Shown piece by piece: positions 53,710 to 63,395 of a stretch of 64,000 bases of DNA. How positions within the stretch are numbered: position 1 is the first letter of the stretch; each line of letters opens with the position of its first letter. This DNA is from Mycetocola tolaasinivorans (GTDB lineage: Bacteria > Actinomycetota > Actinomycetes > Actinomycetales > Microbacteriaceae). Where the stretch lies: positions 1-64,000 of the forward strand of contig NZ_RCUX01000004.1 of NCBI RefSeq assembly GCF_003667565.1. Direction: 5' to 3'. The notes below the pieces were generated by a model that saw only the letters and a list, made by a program, of their open reading frames with translations, was not told the origin of the DNA and made no database searches. The translations under genes and the position numbers were made by a program.

Positions 53710-53912
53710 TCGCCGAGCGTATCCAGTGGTCGTTGCCGTATCTTGGCAGGACGCGACCCCACTTCCGGGCGGCAGAGTTCCACCGAGACGGCCCACATCC
53801 GCCCTCCGCGAAACCGCCGAAAAACGCGGCGAGTCTGAGCGTGGAATATGAATTTCGGCATTCGTTGGCTTAGGTGCTGGGAACAGCATATGTACGGTCT
53901 TAGACTGATCCT

Positions 53913-55253
53913 GTGTCGAACCTTGGAGAAAACCGCAAGCCGGCGGTAAAGCCGGACGGTGTATCGCGCGCGGAGACTCCTCCCTCACGCGACGATGTCG
54001 TCGAATCGCTGCCGCGCGGAATCCGCATTGCGGGCGCTTGGTCCTGGCGGGTGCTTGCACTCGTCGCCGTGATCGTGGTGGCCGTGCTCGCGATCGTCGA
54101 GCTGCGCCTGATCGTCATCCCGATCCTCATCGCGATTCTGATCGCCTCGCTCGTGATGCCGCTGCAGAACCTACTGCGCAGGTGGAACGTGCCGCGCGTG
54201 CTGGCCACGATCATCACCCTGCTCGCCACGATAGCCGTGGTGGTCGGCCTGTTCTATCTCGCGATTACGCAGATCTCCGCGCAGTCTGGCGAAGTCAAGG
54301 ATCGTGCGGTCGAGGGCTATCAGGCGCTGCGCGAGTGGCTGAAAATCTCGCCGCTGCACCTCGACGACACCCAGATCAACGAGTATCTCGGCCAGCTCTG
54401 GAACATCATCAAGGAGAACAACAAGGCAATCTGGACCGGCGCGCTGTCGGTCGGATCCACCGTCGGCCACGTCGCCGCCGGCGCCCTGCTCACCATCTTC
54501 TCCCTCCTCTTCTTCCTGCTCGATGGCCCCGGCATCTGGCGCTGGGTTGTGCGCCTCATGCCGCGCAACGCCCGCGCTGCGATCGACGGAGCCGGACAGG
54601 ACGGCTGGCGGGCACTCGCCAGCTATTCCCGCACGCAGATCATGGTGGCCGCCATCGACGCGATCGGTATCGCGCTCGGTGCGTTCTTCCTGGGCGTCCC
54701 GATGGCGGTCCCGATCGGTGTGCTGGTGTTCCTCGGCGCGTTCATCCCGTTCGTCGGTGCGATCCTGACCGGAACCATCGCCGTGTTCCTCGCGCTCGTA
54801 TACAACGGACCGTGGCAGGCCCTGGGCATGCTGATCGTGATCCTGCTGGTGCAGCAGGTCGAGGGCCACATCCTGCAGCCCGTGCTCATGGGGAACGCCG
54901 TGAAGCTGCACCCGCTGGCCGTGGTCCTCGTGGTGACCGCGGGCGCGCTGGTCGCCGGAATCCCGGGTGCACTGTTTGCCGTGCCGCTGGCCGCCGTGAT
55001 CAACGAAATGACCCGATTCATCGCCGGCGGACGCTGGCGCACACCACCCGCGGGAGACCGATCCGCGGGCGGCGACGACGGTGAGGACCCCGCCATTACC
55101 GGCGGGGCCACCGAAGACTCCTCTGAGGGCACGGCCGATGGCGATCCCATCGCGGCCACGGCGGACAGCACCGAGACCGCCGCGCTCACCAAGCCGCTTT
55201 CCACTCCGCCGAGCAACACGGATGACGCTCCGAGCCCCGACACCGAGCGCTAA
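53913..55253 (+). CDS. AI-2E family (PerM-like) transporter
   Basis: A 446-residue membrane protein starting at GTG 53913. About eight membrane segments, the typical RLIVIPILIAILIASLVMPL start and the conserved GAFIPFVGAILTGTIAVF and VEGHILQPVLMGNAVKLHPL stretches define the family. Members export small molecules or ions; substrate is uncertain. The acidic C-terminal 70 residues are disordered. Confidence 0.9.
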   Translation: MSNLGENRKPAVKPDGVSRAETPPSRDDVVESLPRGIRIAGAWSWRVLALVAVIVVAVLAIVELRLIVIPILIAILIASLVMPLQNLLRRWNVPRVLATIITLLATIAVVVGLFYLAITQISAQSGEVKDRAVEGYQALREWLKISPLHLDDTQINEYLGQLWNIIKENNKAIWTGALSVGSTVGHVAAGALLTIFSLLFFLLDGPGIWRWVVRLMPRNARAAIDGAGQDGWRALASYSRTQIMVAAIDAIGIALGAFFLGVPMAVPIGVLVFLGAFIPFVGAILTGTIAVFLALVYNGPWQALGMLIVILLVQQVEGHILQPVLMGNAVKLHPLAVVLVVTAGALVAGIPGALFAVPLAAVINEMTRFIAGGRWRTPPAGDRSAGGDDGEDPAITGGATEDSSEGTADGDPIAATADSTETAALTKPLSTPPSNTDDAPSPDTER

Positions 55254-55276
55254 CCCACACACTTTTTACAGAAGCA

Positions 55277-55292
55277 GGTGCGATATCGCACC
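55277..55292. promoter_or_regulatory. 16-bp palindrome before ilvA
   Basis: GGTGCGATATCGCACC is a perfect palindrome ending 13 bases before the ilvA ATG and just upstream of its GGGAGA ribosome-binding region. It could be an operator or a small RNA hairpin that affects translation. Confidence 0.5.
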
Positions 55293-55305
55293 GGGAGATA
55301 CACCT

Positions 55306-56553
55306 ATGAGCACCATCCCCGGCCCCACCCCGGCCGAACTCGAAGCCGCCCGCGAGGTCGTGAGCCGCGTGGCCGAGATCACCCCGATGGAGTCGTCTCG
55401 ATTCCTCGCGGAACTCCTCGGCTTCCCCGTTCACATGAAGTGCGAGAACCTGCAGCGCACCGGGTCGTACAAGATCCGCGGCGCCTACAATCGCATTTCG
55501 GCGCTGACCGAGGAGGAACGTACCCGCGGCGTGGTAGCGGCATCCGCCGGAAACCACGCCCAGGGTGTGGCCCTCGCCGCCCGCGAGCTCGGCATCGGTG
55601 CCACGATCTTCATGCCCAAGGGCGTGCCGCTGCCCAAGCTCCAGGCCACCCGCAACTACGGCGCCCAGGTGCGTCTCGACGGCCACAGCGTGGAGGAACT
55701 CCTCCGCGCCGCCGCCGAGTATGCCGAGCAGACCGGCGCGATCTTCATCCCGCCGTTTGATCACCCCGACGTCATCGCCGGACAGGGCACCCTGGGTCTC
55801 GAAATCCTCGAGCAGGTGCCCGAGGTCGAAACCATCATCGTGCCCATCGGTGGCGGTGGCCTCATCTCCGGCGTGGCCGCGGCGGCGAAGCACCGTGCGG
55901 AAGCCGAGGGTCGCGAGATCCGGGTAATCGGTGTGCAGGCCGCCAACTCGGCACCGTATCCGGTGTCCCTCGCTGCGGGCGAGGTCACCACCATCAAGAC
56001 CACCCCCACCATCGCCGACGGTATTGCCGTGGCCCGCCCCGGCACCCTGAACTTTGAGATCATCCGCGAGCTCGTGGACGAGGTTGTGACCGTCACCGAG
56101 GACGACATCGCCCGCGCTCTCGTGGTGCTGCTCGAGCGTGCAAAGCTCGTGGTAGAGCCCGCGGGCGCCGTGGGCGTCGCGGCAATCCTCGCCGGCCACA
56201 TCCACGCCACCGGTCCGGTCGTGGTGATCCTCTCCGGCGGCAACATCGACCCGCTGCTCATGCAGACCGTCGTGAGCCACGGCCTCATCGCGTCGGACCG
56301 CTACCTCACCCTCAGCATCCCGCTGCCCGACCGCCCCGGCCAGCTCGCCCGCATCTCCGAGCTCATCGCCCACGCCAACGCCAACGTCATCGAGGTGCTG
56401 CACACGCGCCACGGCAGCGGACTGCAGATCGGCCAGGTCGAGCTCAAGATCTCGGTCGAAACCCGTGGCTCCGAACACCGCGACCTCGTGATCGACACCC
56501 TGCGCGAGGCCGGCTACGACCCGCGCGTCGGAGACGCCGAGACGCGTCGCTAG
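55306..56553 (+). CDS. ilvA: Threonine ammonia-lyase
   Basis: A 415-residue PLP enzyme that converts threonine to 2-oxobutanoate, the entry to isoleucine synthesis. The PLP lysine lies in GSYKIRGAYN, the substrate loop in SAGNHAQGV and the phosphate-binding loop in GGGGLISG. The C-terminal 80 residues (LTLSIPLPDRPGQLARISEL) form an ACT domain, as in the shorter tdcB-like actinobacterial form, so effector control is likely. ATG 55306 follows GGGAGA. Confidence 0.92.
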   Translation: MSTIPGPTPAELEAAREVVSRVAEITPMESSRFLAELLGFPVHMKCENLQRTGSYKIRGAYNRISALTEEERTRGVVAASAGNHAQGVALAARELGIGATIFMPKGVPLPKLQATRNYGAQVRLDGHSVEELLRAAAEYAEQTGAIFIPPFDHPDVIAGQGTLGLEILEQVPEVETIIVPIGGGGLISGVAAAAKHRAEAEGREIRVIGVQAANSAPYPVSLAAGEVTTIKTTPTIADGIAVARPGTLNFEIIRELVDEVVTVTEDDIARALVVLLERAKLVVEPAGAVGVAAILAGHIHATGPVVVILSGGNIDPLLMQTVVSHGLIASDRYLTLSIPLPDRPGQLARISELIAHANANVIEVLHTRHGSGLQIGQVELKISVETRGSEHRDLVIDTLREAGYDPRVGDAETRR

Positions 56554-56570
56554 CGCGCACCGCATACGGC

Positions 56571-56606
56571 AAAGGCGGGGCACCCCCTCAGGGGTGCCCC
56601 GCCTTT
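56571..56606. terminator. Bidirectional terminator ilvA/greA
   Basis: A perfect 16-bp stem (56571-56586 with 56591-56606, loop CTCA) begins AAA and ends TTT, lying between convergent genes. It can stop both transcripts. Confidence 0.85.
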
Positions 56607-56619
56607 GTGCTGCCAGAAT

Positions 56620-57111
56620 CTACTCGCCGGAGTAGGTCTCCACGGCGGTGATCTCCACGGCGATGTCGCGGCCGTTGGGGGCCTGGTAGGTGGTCTTCTC
56701 GCCGATCTTCAGGCCGAGAATGGCGGCACCCAGCGGGCTGGACTCGCTGTAGACGTCGAGCTCGGAGTTGCCCGCGATCTCGCGGTTGCCCAGCAGGAAG
56801 CGCTCCTCATCGCCGGCGACGATCGCCGAAATGATGGTGCCCGGCTCGACCACACCGTTGCTCTTCGGAGCCTCGCCCACCACGGCCTCGCGCAGCAGCG
56901 CGGTCAGGGTGCGGATGCGGGCTTCCTGCTTGCCCTGCTCATCCTTTGCCGCGTGGTAGCCGCCGTTCTCCTTCAGGTCGCCCTCCTCGCGGGCGGCCTC
57001 GATACGCTTCGCGATTTCCTCGCGGCCGGTGGTGGAGAGCGCTTCCAATTCAGCGGTCAGTCGATCGAAGGTTTCCTGGGTCAGGAACGAGACCTGAGCG
57101 TCGTCAGCCAT
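56620..57111 (-). CDS. greA: Transcription elongation factor GreA
   Basis: A 163-residue factor that rescues backtracked RNA polymerase. The N-terminal coiled coil carries the acidic tip REEGDLKENGGYHAAKDEQG, and the C-terminal FKBP-like domain ends ESSPLGAAILGLKIGEKTTY. The start at ATG 57111 gives the usual length. Confidence 0.96.
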   Translation of the reverse strand: MADDAQVSFLTQETFDRLTAELEALSTTGREEIAKRIEAAREEGDLKENGGYHAAKDEQGKQEARIRTLTALLREAVVGEAPKSNGVVEPGTIISAIVAGDEERFLLGNREIAGNSELDVYSESSPLGAAILGLKIGEKTTYQAPNGRDIAVEITAVETYSGE

Positions 57112-57245
57112 CGTGAACTCCTCATTACATAAACGGGCGCCCCGACAGGTGTCGAGGCGCCAAGTGCAAACCCGCAAATTGGCGAGTTTTCAACGAGCCT
57201 AGGGGAGCCCCAGGGTAAACGCAAGCCGTACGTGGGTCGTGTTTG

Positions 57246-57686
57246 CTAGCGTGACGCCTCGGGAATCCAGCAGTTCTTCACGATGCCCGTGGTGGCCAGC
57301 TGGGTGGTCTTCAGCGGCTGCGTGAAGTTGCGCACGGGGGCCGAACCCGGTTCGAGCTCGATGACCTTCCATCCCACCACGGTGAACTGCGGATCCATCG
57401 CCTGAATCACACACTGCACGCGGCTGTTGCTGGGTGCCGAGACCTGGAATCCGATCTCGACGTTGTGATCGTCGATGATGCGGTGCGCGGTGTCCTTAGC
57501 CTCGATGGACGCATTGTCCCCATCGAGTGCTCCCCAGACAACCCAGGAGCCCAGTACCACGGCAAACGCGGCGGCGGCGATCACGAGGATGCGGCGATCC
57601 CGCTTCGTGGTGCGCCGAGTGCGACCGTATCTTTCGTCCAGAGCGTCGGTCGACGTCTTGGTTGCGCCGCCAGTGGAAAGACTCAT
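57246..57686 (-). CDS. DUF4307 membrane protein
   Basis: A 146-residue protein with one membrane segment (ILVIAAAAFAVVLGSWVVWG) and an outer domain containing VQCVIQAMDPQFTVVGWKVI. This is the DUF4307 pattern, conserved in Actinobacteria and typically next to mca, as here where it is divergent. Function unknown. Confidence 0.88.
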   Translation of the reverse strand: MSLSTGGATKTSTDALDERYGRTRRTTKRDRRILVIAAAAFAVVLGSWVVWGALDGDNASIEAKDTAHRIIDDHNVEIGFQVSAPSNSRVQCVIQAMDPQFTVVGWKVIELEPGSAPVRNFTQPLKTTQLATTGIVKNCWIPEASR

Positions 57687-57804
57687 CAACTCACACCCGT
57701 TCAAAGCATTAGTACACTTGATTCTAGGCTAATTGCTTCGCTCCCCGCACACGCGCGCTCGGATCGAGGCCCGCGGCCGTTCAGCGGAGGAGACAACAGT
57801 AACC

Positions 57805-58671
57805 GTGGCACCCAGACTTCTAGCCGTACACGCCCATCCCGATGATGAGTCCAGCAAGGGCTCGGCCACCCTCGCCGCCTACCGCCACCGCGGATACGGC
57901 GTGATGGTGGTCTCCTGCACCGGAGGCGAACGCGGAGACATCCAGAACGAAAACCTCACCCGGCTCGCCCTCGCGCAGCGCGACCTCCCGGGTCTACGCC
58001 GCCGGGAGATGGCCGAGGCCGCCGCGATCCTCGACATCGAGCACCGCTGGCTGGGCTACTACGACTCGGGCATGGCCAACGAGGACGGCACCGTGCCGCC
58101 CGGCAGCTTCGCTTCGATTCCGCTGGAGATTTCCGCGGCACCGCTCGTGAAGATCATCCGCGAGTACCGCCCGCACGTGATCACCACCTATGACGAAAAC
58201 GGCGGTTATCCGCACCCGGACCACATCCGCACGCACCAGATCGCGATGTACGCGTTCGAGGCCGCGGCCGACCCCACCAGGTACCCCGAGGCAGGCCCCG
58301 CCTGGCAGATCTCCAAGGTCTACTACGACCAGATCTTCAACCCCGCCCGCGTGCGCGCGAACCTCGCGGAGCTGAAGGCCGGATCGCCGGACCCCGAGGA
58401 ACTCGCGGCCCTCGAGGAGCGCATGTCCTGGATCAGTGAGCGACCCGACCGCGCCACCACCCACGTCGAGGTGGGCGACTTCTTCGAACGCCGCGATGCC
58501 GCACTGCGCGCCCACGCCTGCCAGGTGCCGCCCGACTCGGGCTTTTTCTTCTGGGATAATGATCTACAGCGGCGTGCATGGCCCTACGAGGACTTTGAAC
58601 TCGCACGGAGCACTGTGCCCACCACCATCCCCGAAAGCGACCTGTTCGCCGGAATTGAGGATCTCTCTTGA
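57805..58671 (+). CDS. mca: Mycothiol conjugate amidase Mca
   Basis: A 288-residue zinc hydrolase that cleaves mycothiol S-conjugates to release mercapturates for export. The zinc site shows in AVHAHPDDESSKGSATLAA and in HPDHIRTHQIAMYAF, with GGERGD nearby. The start is GTG 57805 with GGAGGAGA upstream. Its presence shows that the host makes mycothiol. It overlaps the next gene by 4 bases. Confidence 0.93.
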   Translation: MAPRLLAVHAHPDDESSKGSATLAAYRHRGYGVMVVSCTGGERGDIQNENLTRLALAQRDLPGLRRREMAEAAAILDIEHRWLGYYDSGMANEDGTVPPGSFASIPLEISAAPLVKIIREYRPHVITTYDENGGYPHPDHIRTHQIAMYAFEAAADPTRYPEAGPAWQISKVYYDQIFNPARVRANLAELKAGSPDPEELAALEERMSWISERPDRATTHVEVGDFFERRDAALRAHACQVPPDSGFFFWDNDLQRRAWPYEDFELARSTVPTTIPESDLFAGIEDLS

Positions 58672-59003
58672 GCCTGACATCACTCATCGTGCTGAGCGTA
58701 ACCTCGCCCACGCCGAATCCGAGCCCCACCCGCATCGTCACCCCGGATGCCAACCTCGTGACCCCCGGCCCCGGCGGTTTCCTCGCGATGATCGCGATCG
58801 TGCTCGTGGTGTTCTTCCTCATCTGGGACATGGTGCGCCGCGTGCGCCGGGTCAACTACCGTGCCGAAATCGTTGAACGTCTGGAGGCCGAGAAGGCCGA
58901 GCTGGATGCCGCCGAGGAGGCCAAGCGTTCGGGTGCGGTACGCACCCTGCCGGATACCGACACCGACACCGATCCGGCCGATCCGGAACGCCCCACAAAA
59001 TAG
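58668..59003 (+). CDS. Small single-TM protein downstream of mca
   Basis: A 111-residue protein starting at TTG 58668, overlapping the mca stop. One membrane segment (GGFLAMIAIVLVVFFLIWDM) is followed by a charged helical tail (RAEIVERLEAEKAELDAAEE) and an Asp/Thr repeat. Small proteins of this plan commonly follow mca; role unknown. Confidence 0.75.
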   Translation: MSLTSLIVLSVTSPTPNPSPTRIVTPDANLVTPGPGGFLAMIAIVLVVFFLIWDMVRRVRRVNYRAEIVERLEAEKAELDAAEEAKRSGAVRTLPDTDTDTDPADPERPTK

Positions 59004-59016
59004 CGGTTAACCGAAC

Positions 59017-59064
59017 AAAAGCCCGGCCCGCGGTTCCTCAGAACCACGGGCCGGGCTTTTGTGT
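59017..59064. terminator. Terminator between convergent genes
   Basis: A 15-bp stem (59017-59031 with 59048-59062) with an inner GGTT/AACC helix. It starts CAAAA and ends TTTTG, so it works for both the mca operon and the fasciclin gene. Confidence 0.85.
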
Positions 59065-59071
59065 GTGCGAT

Positions 59072-59737
59072 TTACATCGGGGGCATGAGCACCGAGTCCA
59101 CCAGGTAGACGGTGGCGTTGGCGGTCTTGACGCCACCGCAGATGACGGAGGCTCCGCCAACCTTGATGTCGTTGCCCGAACCGGTGACGGTCAGGTCCTG
59201 GCCCTCAACGGTCTTGTGGGTGCCGTCGATCTGGTCGGGCAGGATCTGGCCGGGAACCACGTGGTAGGTCAGGATCTTGGTGAGCAGGGCGTCATCGGTC
59301 TTCAGGGTGTCGATGGTTCCGGCATCGATCTTCGCGAAGGCGTCATCCACCGGGGCAAAGACCGTGAACTCGGAGCCGTTCAGGGTGTCCACCAGGTTGA
59401 CCTTGGGGTTGAGCTTGCCCGAAACGGCGGCTACGAGGGTCTTCAGCAGCGGGTTGTTCGAGGCGGCGACGGCCACCGGATCCTGAGCCATACCCACGAT
59501 CGAACCGGCACCGGAGGGCACGGCCTCGGCGTAGGCGGCGCAGCCGGGGCCCACGAGGTTCTTGGTGAGGGCGGCATCCGGAGTGGCCGACGGGGTAGCG
59601 GAGGGCTTCTCACTCGACGCCGAGTTTGAAGCCGACGGGCTGGCCGACGGCGCGGACGATGCGGAACAGCCGGTGAGGGCAAAGATGGAAAGCGCGGCCA
59701 GGGTGGTGGCGGTGAACAGCGCGTTGCGAGTCTTCAT
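59072..59737 (-). CDS. Fasciclin-domain lipoprotein (MPT83/MPT70-like)
   Basis: A 221-residue lipoprotein, start ATG 59737 with GGAGAAG upstream. The signal ends in ALTGC, followed by a Ser/Ala/Pro linker and one FAS1 domain ([49 protein letters not shown]). FAS1 proteins act in surface adhesion. The gene is divergent from dipZ; in Mycobacterium tuberculosis the homologous mpt70/dipZ/mpt83 cluster is controlled by SigK, whose homologue lies 2 kb away here. Confidence 0.9.
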   Translation of the reverse strand: MKTRNALFTATTLAALSIFALTGCSASSAPSASPSASNSASSEKPSATPSATPDAALTKNLVGPGCAAYAEAVPSGAGSIVGMAQDPVAVAASNNPLLKTLVAAVSGKLNPKVNLVDTLNGSEFTVFAPVDDAFAKIDAGTIDTLKTDDALLTKILTYHVVPGQILPDQIDGTHKTVEGQDLTVTGSGNDIKVGGASVICGGVKTANATVYLVDSVLMPPM

Positions 59738-59830
59738 GATCTTCTCCTGATGGTTGTTGATGCTGAGGATGGTGCGTGTGAGTCTGTGTGGTGCGAGGGT
59801 CTCCGTCGCTGTTGCGGCGGGGATGTCAGG

Positions 59831-59858
59831 GATTCGGAGCCCGTCCGGAAACGGATGG
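59831..59858 (-). promoter_or_regulatory. SigK-type promoter of the fasciclin gene
   Basis: On the minus strand CCATCC (59858-59853) is followed by exactly 15 bases and CCGAATC (59837-59831). This fits the CCATCC/CCGAAT pattern that I recall for mycobacterial SigK promoters. It leaves a leader of about 90 bases. Confidence 0.75.
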
Positions 59859-59945
59859 GAAAAAAGTTGAAAAACTTTTTGAGCCGTGTAATTTCGGCTC
59901 TTTTCGGGGGTTTGGTCCCCGCCTGATCGCTCGCTGACACCGCTC

Positions 59946-59972
59946 CAATCCGTTTGGGGCCCCGCACCGAAC
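59946..59972 (+). promoter_or_regulatory. SigK-type promoter of dipZ
   Basis: CAATCC (59946-59951), 15 bases, then CCGAAC (59967-59972), about 48 bases before the dipZ ATG. Same spacing and near-identical boxes as the fasciclin promoter on the other strand; the first four spacer bases (GTTT) also agree. Confidence 0.7.
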
Positions 59973-60020
59973 CATTCCCAGACGCTGCCCCATCCCCGGG
60001 GCACAGAAGGGGTGGGTGAC

Positions 60021-61787
60021 ATGCTCACATTGGCTTTGATCGGGGTCGTCGGTGGCCTCATCACCGGTATCTCACCGTGCATACTTCCCGTACTCCCGGT
60101 TATCTTCTTTTCCGGCGGAGCGGAGAGCGCCCGGGGCGGCACCGCGGCCGCCTCTGCCGCTTCCTCCGCATCTTCCACACCCGGTGGCACCGCGACGTCG
60201 ACGCCAGCCGTCCGGGTGGCTTCGCGCTGGCGGCCGTATCAGGTGGTCGCCGGGCTCGTGGTGAGCTTCAGCATCTTCACGCTGCTGGGTTCGCTCATCC
60301 TGAGCCTCCTCGGGCTCCCGCAGGACGTTCTGCGCTGGGCTGCCCTCATTGTCCTCGTCCTGATCGGTCTCGGGCTCATCTTTGAGCCGCTTCAGCACCT
60401 GCTTGAGCGCCCCTTTGCCCGCTTCCCGCAGCGCGCGGTCAAGCCGACCCGGCGCGGGTTCGGTCTCGGCCTCGCCCTCGGCGCCGTGTATGTGCCGTGC
60501 GCCGGTCCCATCCTGGCCGCGATCACCGTGGCGGGCTCCACCGGCAAGATCGGCTGGGAGACGGTGGTGCTCACCGTTTCCTTTGCGCTCGGAACCTCGA
60601 TTCCGCTGCTGTTCTTCGCCCTCGCCGGTCGCCGCGTCGCCGAGCGCGTCAAGGCATTCCGTACCCGTCAGAAGGGCATCCGCATCACCGGCGGCATCCT
60701 GATGATCGCCCTCGCCATCGGACTCGTCTTCAACGTGCCCCAGGCCCTCCAGCGCCTCATCCCCGACTACACCGCGGGCCTGCAGGACGGCTTCAACAAT
60801 TCCGAGCAGGTCAAGGCTCTCGATCTCGGCGGCCTCGTGACCGACGAAAACAAGGAGCTCTCCAACTGCTCCAACGGCTCGGCCGAACTGCAGAATTGTG
60901 GCCCAGCGCCCGCCCTGCGCGGCATCTCCCAGTGGTTTAACACCAAGGATGGTGCCCCCATCGCACTGAGCGATCTGAAGGGCAAGGTTGTCCTGGTCGA
61001 CTTCTGGGCCTACTCGTGCATCAACTGCCTGCGCTCGGTCCCGCACGTCTCCGCCTGGGCCAAGGCCTATCAGGATGCCGGACTCACCGTGATCGGCGTG
61101 CACTCGCCCGAGTATGCCTTCGAAAAGGTGCCGGAGAACGTCGCCGCCGCGATCAAGGAGCAGGGCGTGACCTACCCGGTGGCCCTCGACAACCAGCTGT
61201 CCACCTGGACCGCCTACCGCAACCGTTACTGGCCCGCCCACTACCTGATCGATGCCTCGGGAACCGTGCGCCAGATCCAGTTTGGCGAGGGCGGCTACGC
61301 CACGACCGAGAAGCTCATCCGTCAGCTCCTGACCGATGCCCAGCCGGGCGTGAAGCTGCCGGGTACCACCGAGACCACGGATGACACCCCGCAGGCCGGA
61401 TCCACGACCCCGGAAACCTACCTGAGCCCCACCAAGATGGTGAACTTCGGTGGTACCGAGCCCTACACGCTGGGGGATGCGACGTTTACATTCCCGCAGA
61501 AGCTCGCCAAGGACACCTTCGCCCTGGACGGCGACTGGAACCTCACCAGCCAGGGCATCACGTCCTCATCGGGGAGTATCAAACTCGCCTACACCGCGCG
61601 TGAGATCCGCATGGTACTCGGTGGCAGCGGCTCGGTCACGGTGACCGATTCCAGCGGAACGCGCACCGTGGACGTCTCGGGCCCTCCCGGATCGTACCGG
61701 ATCTTCGAGTCCGCGAAATCGAGCACCGGAGAGCTCACCGTGCACGTGAATGGGGGAGTGGATGCGTACTCGTTTACGTTCGGATAG
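60021..61787 (+). CDS. dipZ: DipZ: CcdA-thioredoxin fusion
   Basis: A 588-residue membrane protein; ATG 60021 is preferred to GTG 60012 because AGAAGGGG overlaps the latter. The CcdA part (~250 residues) has the first Cys in [14 protein letters not shown] and the second in [14 protein letters not shown] periplasmic thioredoxin/TlpA domain follows with an unusual CINC site ([20 protein letters not shown]). The last ~150 residues are a beta-rich module ([20 protein letters not shown]). It passes electrons across the membrane to extracytoplasmic thiols. Confidence 0.9.
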   Translation: MLTLALIGVVGGLITGISPCILPVLPVIFFSGGAESARGGTAAASAASSASSTPGGTATSTPAVRVASRWRPYQVVAGLVVSFSIFTLLGSLILSLLGLPQDVLRWAALIVLVLIGLGLIFEPLQHLLERPFARFPQRAVKPTRRGFGLGLALGAVYVPCAGPILAAITVAGSTGKIGWETVVLTVSFALGTSIPLLFFALAGRRVAERVKAFRTRQKGIRITGGILMIALAIGLVFNVPQALQRLIPDYTAGLQDGFNNSEQVKALDLGGLVTDENKELSNCSNGSAELQNCGPAPALRGISQWFNTKDGAPIALSDLKGKVVLVDFWAYSCINCLRSVPHVSAWAKAYQDAGLTVIGVHSPEYAFEKVPENVAAAIKEQGVTYPVALDNQLSTWTAYRNRYWPAHYLIDASGTVRQIQFGEGGYATTEKLIRQLLTDAQPGVKLPGTTETTDDTPQAGSTTPETYLSPTKMVNFGGTEPYTLGDATFTFPQKLAKDTFALDGDWNLTSQGITSSSGSIKLAYTAREIRMVLGGSGSVTVTDSSGTRTVDVSGPPGSYRIFESAKSSTGELTVHVNGGVDAYSFTFG

Positions 61788-61887
61788 CCCGCAATCGCCG
61801 CCCACCCGTACCCTCGGGTGGGGGAATGTGACGCCGATTCGGCCGCGTGGTGACACGGAAGTGACGGAAGTTTGCCAAACTAGCGTC

Positions 61888-62523
61888 ATGTCCGATGAAT
61901 TTCACGCCGACGACCACGGGTCGCCACGGCTTTCCACAGCGCCGCTCGCGTCGCCGGAATCCACAGATCTGGCCGCGGCCGCTCGCGGGTTCCTCCTGCG
62001 GGTGCAGAGTGGAGATCGGGACGCATTCGCGGCCCTCTACGATCTCTTCGTCGGCCGCGTCCTGGGGCTCGTACGGCACGTGCTCGTCGATCACGCGCAG
62101 TCGGAGGAGGTGACCCAGGAGGTATTTCTCGAAGTGTGGCAGCGAGCCTCAACGTTCGACCCCGAACGCGGCAGCGTCAGTGGCTGGCTGATGACGCTGG
62201 CCCACCGGCGAGCGGTCGATCGAGTCCGTTCGGCGCAGGCCGGCCGCAACCGAGACGAACGCATCGGCATCCGAGACTTCCCGGAGCCCGTTGACGAGGT
62301 CTCCGAGACCGTCGAGATCCGGGTCGAATACGCCCGGGTTGAGGTGGCACTTCGCGAACTCACGGTCCCCCAGCGGGAGGCGGTGACGCTCGCCTACTAC
62401 GAGGGCTTCACCCAGACCCAGATCGCCGAGAGGCTGAAGATACCCCTCGGCACGGTAAAAACACGAATACGCGATGGCATGATCAAACTACGACAGATTT
62501 TAGGCGAGGAGGTGACCCCATGA
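61888..62523 (+). CDS. sigK: ECF sigma factor SigK
   Basis: A 211-residue sigma-70 ECF factor. Region 2 reads DRDAFAALYDLFVGRVLGLV ... EVTQEVFLEVW and region 4 LTVPQREAVTLAYYEGFTQT ... IPLGTVKTRIRDGMIKLR. ATG 61888 lacks a Shine-Dalgarno and may be leaderless. The stop overlaps the rskA ATG by 4 bases. Identity as SigK rests on this pairing with RskA and on the dipZ/fasciclin neighbours with matching promoters. Confidence 0.88.
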   Translation: MSDEFHADDHGSPRLSTAPLASPESTDLAAAARGFLLRVQSGDRDAFAALYDLFVGRVLGLVRHVLVDHAQSEEVTQEVFLEVWQRASTFDPERGSVSGWLMTLAHRRAVDRVRSAQAGRNRDERIGIRDFPEPVDEVSETVEIRVEYARVEVALRELTVPQREAVTLAYYEGFTQTQIAERLKIPLGTVKTRIRDGMIKLRQILGEEVTP

Positions 62524-63383
62524 ACTACACGGAACTGACACCGGAGGAGCGCGAAAGCCTCGCGGCCGGTTATGCCCTGAACGCCCTGGATACCGACGAG
62601 ATCCGTACCGCCGAAGAACTGCTGACCCGTGATCCCTCGTTCGTGGCTCTGGTTCGCTCGTTTGGCGCGGTTACCACCGCGCTCGCCGAAGCACCCGCTC
62701 CCGTGGTGCCCTCGGCGGGGCTGCGCGCGGGGCTGCTGGATGCGATTGCGCAGACACCGCAGGAGGCCGTAGCACCGGCACCGGCACCGGCACCGGCACC
62801 GGCACCTGCGCCGGCTTCGGCACCGGCCGCAGCGCCTCCCGCAGGCCCGGCACTCAGCGAGCCCGCGGTGCACTCCACCCGAGCGGTTTCCTCCACGGGA
62901 GCCACCCGGGCCCGTGGGCGTCGATTCCGCATCACCTGGGCGCTGGCGGGTCTTGTCGCGGCCGCCGCACTGGTGTTCGGCGGAGTCTCCCTGGGGCGTG
63001 GGGTATTTGCACCCACCACCGGGCCTGAGGCGGGCGCACAGGCGCTCAACTCACTGCTCGCGGCCGGAGACCTCCAGCGAGCCTCCACGCCCGTCTCCGG
63101 GGGTGGCAACGCCACCGTGGTCTGGTCTCCCGAGCACGGCCGGGCAGCCATCGCCACGAGTGACCTGCCCACGCTCGCCTCGGATCGCGTCCTGGAGCTC
63201 TGGCTGATCGATGGCTCCGGGGCACGCGCCGCGGGCACGTTCACTCCCGGAGCCAGTGGTACCACCTGGACGCTGCTCGAGGGCGACCTCAAACCGGGCG
63301 ACTCCGTCGGAATGACGGTCGAACCCCGTGGCGGCTCCCAGCAGCCCACAACCGACCCCATCCTGGTGGTGGCCACCGCCTAA
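62520..63383 (+). CDS. rskA: Anti-sigma-K factor RskA
   Basis: A 287-residue single-pass membrane protein. The N-terminal anti-sigma part (TPEERESLAAGYALNALDTD) is cytoplasmic. An Ala-Pro repeat (6-bp units around 62772-62801) leads to the membrane segment WALAGLVAAAALVFGGVSLG, and the outer RskA domain follows (RVLELWLIDGSGARAAGTFT). It holds SigK until regulated proteolysis. Translation is coupled to sigK. Confidence 0.9.
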   Translation: MNYTELTPEERESLAAGYALNALDTDEIRTAEELLTRDPSFVALVRSFGAVTTALAEAPAPVVPSAGLRAGLLDAIAQTPQEAVAPAPAPAPAPAPAPASAPAAAPPAGPALSEPAVHSTRAVSSTGATRARGRRFRITWALAGLVAAAALVFGGVSLGRGVFAPTTGPEAGAQALNSLLAAGDLQRASTPVSGGGNATVVWSPEHGRAAIATSDLPTLASDRVLELWLIDGSGARAAGTFTPGASGTTWTLLEGDLKPGDSVGMTVEPRGGSQQPTTDPILVVATA

Positions 63384-63395
63384 TACAGGGTCGAC

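Noticed and set aside
61789..61887. A SigK-type promoter before sigK for autoregulation
   Set aside because: CCACCC and GGAATG can be lined up, but the boxes are poor and the region is better explained by the CCCACCCG/CGGGTGGG hairpin after dipZ.
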